Below, piece by piece: positions 24,666 through 28,265 of a DNA stretch of 28,265 bases. The notes below the pieces were generated by a model. The model saw only the letters and a list, made by a program, of their open reading frames with translations, did not search any database and had not been told where the DNA came from. Origin of the DNA: CAZICM01 sp964537685 (GTDB lineage Bacteria > Myxococcota_A > Polyangia > Polyangiales > Polyangiaceae); assembly GCA_964537685.1 (NCBI GenBank), contig CAZICM010000089.1, positions 1-28,265 of the forward strand, written 5' to 3'. How positions within the stretch are numbered: the stretch's first letter is position 1; each line of letters begins with the position of its first letter. The position numbers and the translations under genes are program-made.

Positions 24666-25828
24666 TTTGCACCTCCTCCCAGGCTATTCCAGCCGCGGTG
24701 AGGGCCGCGGGCGCCCAAAGCCTTGCTTCCATGCGCGCCTTCGGCCGCGAAGAGATGGCAGAGAGGAATATCTTTTTCCTTGTCGCGCCTCGCCTTCACC
24801 TTCTTCCACAAATCCTCGGGCGGGCGCGCATTGCTAAAGCCGTGATAGTTCTGGCTTACGATCGGAGCATTTGGCGGATCGGTGGGCGAACCCGAGAAAT
24901 AAAACGATTGCGGATGCTGATAGGCCTCGGAACTTCCATCCTTGCGCGCGCTTTTTTCAAACGCATATCCAAAGAGAATAGGCGGATCTTTGGTCACCAA
25001 CGAATACGCGAGCACCGTATCCTTCAAGCGTTTTGCATCCTCGGCATTGTAAGGCAGATGCGCGATAAAATCGGTGGGCGGCGGATGATTATCCGGACTG
25101 AACAGACAGATCGAGGTCGCCGTTAAAGGATCCGGAACGCCATCGACCGCTTCGGCAAAGCGCAGAAAATAAGCTGTTTTGCCGAGTGACACAAAGGAGC
25201 ACGTATAATCGTTGGCGCTTGGGAAAATGGGCAGACAGCGCTTTCGGTAGTATTCCATCATCACGCCCTTGGTATCCGCCCCCTCGGCCGTATAGGTCGC
25301 GTCGTAATACGTAGAGCCAAACGAAACCTCGTAATCGGCATCTTTTTTAAGCGCCGTTCCTGTAATGGCCTTGCCATCATCGGCATAAGGCGGCGGGTTT
25401 TCGGCATACTTTTGAAACACGCGGTACATCGTCCAATCGCTGGACCAGGTATCGGGCCATTTAGGATCGGGCGGCTGACCTTTTTCGCGGGCACATTTGC
25501 ATTCATTTTTGGGATCGCAGGCATCGCTTAAACAGGCTCCTCCGGGAAAGAACCTGTTATGAGCGCCATTGGTCGCGTAGACATGGGAGTCTTCGCCGGC
25601 ACCGCTTTTCACGGCGGCGGATGCAGGAGCAGCCGCGGAAGAAGCCGCGCTTGAGCGTGCGGCGGCGCTTGAGGACATAGCCGGAGCCGCACTTTTATTT
25701 GCGGACGGAGCATCCTTCACTTCGTTGGATTCACAAGCGGCAACGAAGGACGAAACCAGCGCGATCGCCGCGAATATCTTCACCCGGGCCGAGCCCAGTG
25801 GCGGACATACCTGAAGAAGCAATATCAT
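24662..25828 (-). CDS. Cys-containing lipoprotein, uncharacterised
   Basis: First gene of the three-gene operon; about 388 residues from ATG 25828, which has GGAGG 8 nt upstream. A GTG at 25783 would give a tidier lipoprotein signal (VKIFAAIALVSSFVAAC). The lipobox FVAAC is followed by a long Ala/Ser-rich linker (SSAAARSSAASSAAAPASAA) and then a globular part with CLSDACDPKNECKC, further single Cys residues and aromatic-rich segments (WSSDWTMYRVFQKYAENPPPY). I do not recognise the domain. The Cys spacing suggests disulfides or metal binding outside the cytoplasm. Its C-terminal SLGGGAK is encoded by the ribosome site of the next gene. The 155 bp upstream (25829-25984) shows no clear promoter hexamers. 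Confidence 0.65.
   Translation of the reverse strand: MILLLQVCPPLGSARVKIFAAIALVSSFVAACESNEVKDAPSANKSAAPAMSSSAAARSSAASSAAAPASAAVKSGAGEDSHVYATNGAHNRFFPGGACLSDACDPKNECKCAREKGQPPDPKWPDTWSSDWTMYRVFQKYAENPPPYADDGKAITGTALKKDADYEVSFGSTYYDATYTAEGADTKGVMMEYYRKRCLPIFPSANDYTCSFVSLGKTAYFLRFAEAVDGVPDPLTATSICLFSPDNHPPPTDFIAHLPYNAEDAKRLKDTVLAYSLVTKDPPILFGYAFEKSARKDGSSEAYQHPQSFYFSGSPTDPPNAPIVSQNYHGFSNARPPEDLWKKVKARRDKEKDIPLCHLFAAEGAHGSKALGARGPHRGWNSLGGGAK
24668..24679 (-). promoter_or_regulatory. Strong ribosome site coding the end of the upstream gene
   Basis: GGAGGAGGTGCA on the - strand, 2 nt before the ATG of the 628-residue gene, which overlaps the TGA of the lipoprotein gene. It also encodes part of that protein's Gly-Gly-Gly-Ala end. 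The identical 12-mer recurs at 22785-22796. Confidence 0.75.
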
Positions 25829-25984
25829 CTTGGAGCCTCCTATTTTCAGCCTATTTTCCGAGCGGAACACACAAAGCAATCCCGTCCTCCCGGAACCGCG
25901 TCCAGGAAGAAGAGCGCCATCCTAACGAGTACCACGGAGCAAATGGCGAAGACAAGAGGGTTGTGGCCTTAGGGGCTTGGCCCC

Positions 25985-26205
25985 TCACACCCTCCCCGCA
26001 TATACCCCAGCATCCCGCTCCGGATAGCTCTCATATATATGCTCGAATATCAGCGCGCACTTCTCCCGATACGCCTGTGGCGTATACGCCGCGCAGGCGA
26101 CCCAACAGCACGACATCGCCTTTGGTTTCGCGGCCCAGAGAATGTTCGTCGCCCGACCGCGGGCTGCTCGACGAGGGGATTTTCGGTATAGGGATTTGGG
26201 CTCAT
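25985..26205 (-). pseudogene. hsdR: Collapsed hsdR (Type I restriction subunit) remnant
   Basis: Within 221 bp, three pieces of a Type I HsdR protein follow in order but in different frames. The start ATG at 26205 gives MSPNPYTENPLVEQPA, the typical HsdR beginning. Shortly after, another frame reads SLGRETKGDVVLLGRLR, from the N-terminal nuclease region. Then a third frame gives YREKCALIFEHIYESYPER followed by DAGVYAG and the stop at 25985, the typical HsdR end. About 3 kb between the second and third pieces, including all helicase motifs, is gone. The ATG overlaps the stop of the yhcG remnant (ATGA), so original operon coupling is preserved. It cannot make a functional subunit. An inverted repeat AGGGGC-TTG-GCCCCT just past the stop could be a relic terminator. 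Confidence 0.72.
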
Positions 26206-26876
26206 GGCGCGGCATCATCCTCCACATCGGTAAGATAAAACCCAAGCTGTCCCAAGTGCTCGGGCTTGAATTTACCGCCCTTCAACTCGATGACCACATA
26301 GCAGCGCAGCTTGAGGTGATAGAACAGCAGATCGATAATGAACTCTTCACCGCCCACATCCAACCGAACCTGGCGGCCGACGAAGGCAAAGCCTGCACCC
26401 AGCTCCAGCAGGAATTCGGTCACATGCTTTACCAGCGCGTGTTCGATATCGCGTTCCTGCGCCTCATCGGTAAGACCGAGAAAATCGAAGCGATAGGGAT
26501 CTTTTAGCGACTCGCGGGTGAGGTCGGATTGGGGTTTAGGAAGGGAGGCCGGAAAGTTGGTAACGGCCTGGCCGCTGCGTTCGAGCAGGCGGGATTCGAT
26601 CTGCATGACGAGGATATTGCGGGACCAATTATGATTGATGGCTTTAGCGAGATACCAATTGCGGGCATCCGGTGTTTTGACTTTATCGATGAGGGTACAT
26701 AGATGAAACCAAGGCAATTGTGCAGCAGACTGCTGCACAAATTCGGCATCTGGCCAAGCTTCGGCGAAAGCGCGCATATATTTAAGGTTACGGGGAGAGA
26801 AGCCTTTAATATTTGGGAAAGCGGAGCGGAGGTCCTGGGCGAGGCGGAGGGTGTGGTTTTGGCGTTCCAGCTTCAT
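26202..26876 (-). pseudogene. yhcG: Truncated YhcG/DUF1016 PD-(D/E)XK nuclease
   Basis: An open frame of 224 residues from ATG 26876, which overlaps the stop of the rhuM remnant (ATGA). It contains the DUF1016 core: LERQNHTLRLAQDLRSAFP, GFSPRNLKYMRAFAEAWPD, QLPWFHLCTLIDKV, and the nuclease part with EEFIIDLLFYH and CYVVIELKGGKF (Asp and Glu-x-Lys catalytic pattern). Full-length relatives have about 60 more residues at the N-terminus and about 80-100 more after FYLTDVED; here the protein stops at DDAAP. The catalytic residues survive but both ends are lost, so function is doubtful. In intact loci YhcG accompanies Type I systems; here its neighbours are also remnants. I call it a truncated gene, though expression of the core cannot be excluded. 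Confidence 0.72.
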
Positions 26877-27300
26877 TTCTGGCCTCCCTTCTTCTTCGCC
26901 CTCGATTGCGGCCCCCATTCCCGAATCGCCTTCTCAAACTCCCCACCCACCTCGTCCGCTTGCCGAATGCGTTCCCGATGAAACTTGTCGTATTCCAACT
27001 CCGCAAGCTCCTTCGCCATCTGATGCGAAATCTTCCCCGCGTGCGTCAGAATCTCACTTTAGGTAATTCTTCGCAATCACCACATCCTCCTTGCGAACTT
27101 TCGGCCCGCGCCAACTGGTCAGGCCCATGTTTGGCTTCGTGCTGTCAGCCCGGGTGTGAACAATCTCCGCCGCTGTCTTGCCCATGATGGCCCAGTGCAT
27201 CTTGTTCTGAACCGTTTGAAAGAATTCAATGCTCTCCGGCTGGGTAGGGTCGTAGTCAATGCTGGTCGCGTAGATGTCCGCGACGAAGTGCCAGCCTTTT
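26873..27300 (-). pseudogene. rhuM: Broken rhuM-family gene
   Basis: Two pieces of a RhuM-family protein in different frames. The upstream piece (about 27290 to a stop at 27054) reads HFVADIYATSIDYDPTQPES, FFQTVQNKMHWAIMGKTAAE and NMGLTSW...VVIAKNYL, which match the central RhuM domain. The second (about 27058 to the TGA at 26873) reads SEILTHAGKISHQMAKELAE, the RhuM C-terminus. About 60 residues normally lying between NYL and EILTHAGKIS are deleted and the join is out of frame. The N-terminus is replaced by an hsdM fragment. RhuM genes often travel inside Type I restriction operons, which fits the flanking remnants. Not functional. Confidence 0.72.
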
Positions 27301-27487
27301 CCAACATGGCGTACCGGGCGGCGAAACGCAGCTCGGCAAAGCGCAGAAAGATCAGACCGAGAATCGGGCCGGAATATTCCTGGGCTTTCAAGCCGGAATT
27401 GGCGCGGAACTGATCGGCCGCGTCCCAGAGCCGTTTTTCGAGGGTAACTGAGGAACCATCCTTTTCGGGCGTAGCAATCCAGCGCAA
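27290..27487 (-). pseudogene. hsdM: N-terminal fragment of hsdM (Type I methylase subunit)
   Basis: Starting at ATG 27487, the frame gives VTLEKRLWDAADQFRANSG then LKAQEYSGPILGLIFLRFAE and RYAMLEKAGTSS. This is the characteristic N-terminal helical domain of HsdM. Similarity stops near 27290, where the sequence passes into rhuM in another frame. SAM-binding and NPPF motifs are absent. The 236 bp upstream (27488-27724) hold no intact gene; a short frame with PPFYIFIEEIPLAL at about 27480-27525 is unassigned. With rhuM, yhcG and hsdR remnants downstream, this marks the front of a deleted Type I operon. Confidence 0.72.
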
Positions 27488-27688
27488 GCGGTATCTCCTC
27501 GATGAAGATGTAGAACGGCGGGGGTTGACCGGGAACAGGGTTCTATTTAGATTCGCCGCACATCTGGAACTTGGCGCTTGTAACGGCGGACGAGGAAGGT
27601 GTCAACTATTTTCTGGCTTTTTGGATGGGTATTAAGCGGCTTGGGAGCAACACAGAAGATACAAAAAAACAAACGATAAAAAAACGCT

Positions 27689-27724
27689 TGACACCCCAAG
27701 CCTACCGAGCTCAAAACAAAGCCG
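27689..27724 (+). promoter_or_regulatory. Putative promoter of AAA copy C
   Basis: TTGACACC at 27689-27696 with 30 nt between the TTGACA hexamer and the ATG, matching the position in copies A and B. The following sequence is otherwise different from theirs, so the conserved hexamer is more likely functional. The -10 at 17 nt (TCAAAA) is weak. Confidence 0.35.
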
Positions 27725-28265
27725 ATGCCCCGCTTCTTCAACACGACCGGCCCCAACGATCCCGAGCGCCACTACACCCTTCCGGTGCTCGAACGCTTGC
27801 CCAATGTTCGCGATCTCATCGACAACCGCCTGTATTTTGTCGTGCACGCGCCTCGTCAAGTTGGCAAAACCACCACGCTGAGCACCTTGGCCAAAGAACT
27901 CACGGCTGAAGGCCGGTACACAGCCCTTCTGTTTTCCGCCGAAACCGGAGCCGGCTATCCCGACGATCAGCCCGCCGCCGAAACGGCCATAATCAGCGCC
28001 ATTCAGCACGATGCCCGATTTACCCTACCCCTTGAACTCCGCCCCCCGCCCTTTCCCCCAGCTCCGCCCGGACGCCGGGTAATCGAAGCCCTATCATCGT
28101 GGGCTGAAGCATCGCCCCGGCCCTTGGTGGTGTTTATTGATGAGATCGACTCTCTTCAAGGCAACCTTTTGATTTCCGTACTGCGCCAGCTCCGGGACGG
28201 CTATCGCATGAGGCCCAAGGGTTTTCCCTGGTCTTTGGCCTTAATCGGGATGCGCAATGTGCGCG
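27725..28265 (+). CDS. AAA-like ATPase/PD-(D/E)XK protein, copy C (3' partial)
   Basis: The first 180 codons of a third paralogue, cut by the right edge and on the opposite strand to copies A and B. The ATG at 27725 gives MPRFFNTTGPNDPERHYTLP. Walker A HAPRQVGKTTT and Walker B PLVVFIDEID are present. Residues 1-57 are nearly identical to copy A at protein and DNA level, including the variant segment (ERLPNVRDLIDNRLYF) that distinguishes A from B. After that it diverges (FSAETGAGYPDDQPAAE) until LRQLRDGYRMRPKGFPWSLA. The nuclease domain should lie beyond the window. Its position behind the dead Type I operon suggests that these genes settle repeatedly in restriction-modification loci. Confidence 0.82.
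   Translation, partial: MPRFFNTTGPNDPERHYTLPVLERLPNVRDLIDNRLYFVVHAPRQVGKTTTLSTLAKELTAEGRYTALLFSAETGAGYPDDQPAAETAIISAIQHDARFTLPLELRPPPFPPAPPGRRVIEALSSWAEASPRPLVVFIDEIDSLQGNLLISVLRQLRDGYRMRPKGFPWSLALIGMRNVR

Noticed and set aside
27547..27756. A 69-codon - strand frame ending VDTFLVRRYKRQVPDVRRI
   Set aside because: It overlaps the start of AAA copy C on the opposite strand and matches nothing I recognise.

Overview
The window reads as a defence- and conflict-rich accessory region from a moderately GC-rich Gram-negative bacterium. Tat- and lipobox-type lipoproteins, a Kelch-like lipoprotein, polymorphic-toxin cassettes and multicopy AAA-like/PD-(D/E)XK genes suggest Myxococcota or another deltaproteobacterial lineage. 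This assignment is an inference from gene content; no rRNA or other taxonomic marker is present.

Left arm (1-2460, + strand): the tail of a polymorphic-toxin locus. The C-terminus of a large toxin carries a GIY-YIG/URI-like nuclease tip and is followed by an Imm26-like immunity gene. An orphan displaced toxin tip and its presumed immunity gene come next, then a decayed scrap of a third cassette. A 50-bp repeat just upstream of each toxin tip marks where tips are swapped.

Centre (2458-18283, - strand): a DISARM-like defence island. Read in its own direction, it holds an AAA-like ATPase/PD-(D/E)XK protein (copy B), a very large DEAD/DEAH helicase with a DUF1998 end (a DrmA+DrmB-like combination), a DrmD-like SNF2 helicase overlapping it by ATGA, a second nearly identical AAA-like protein (copy A), a 42-bp minisatellite that is open in all six frames, an Eco57I-type N6-adenine DNA methyltransferase, and a broken C-terminal piece of a second methyltransferase in the same frame right after the stop. 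No DrmC-like PLD nuclease is visible. Copies A and B are direct repeats bracketing both helicases. A third copy (C, + strand) runs off the right edge. The three copies are mosaics of one another.

Housekeeping/secretory middle (18339-25828): a Tat-type lipoprotein of the dienelactone hydrolase family, a divergent FAD-dependent CrtI/retinol-saturase-like oxidoreductase, and a tightly coupled three-gene operon (Cys-containing lipoprotein, a large uncharacterised protein, a Kelch-like lipoprotein) of unknown function.

Right arm (25985-27487, - strand): a collapsed Type I restriction operon, hsdM - rhuM - yhcG - hsdR. Each gene survives only as short pieces joined by internal deletions; hsdR is reduced from about 3 kb to 221 bp while keeping recognisable N- and C-terminal pieces. 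It is followed by the divergent third AAA-like gene. Overall, an apparently intact DISARM-like system sits beside toxin cassettes and the remains of at least two other restriction-modification systems.
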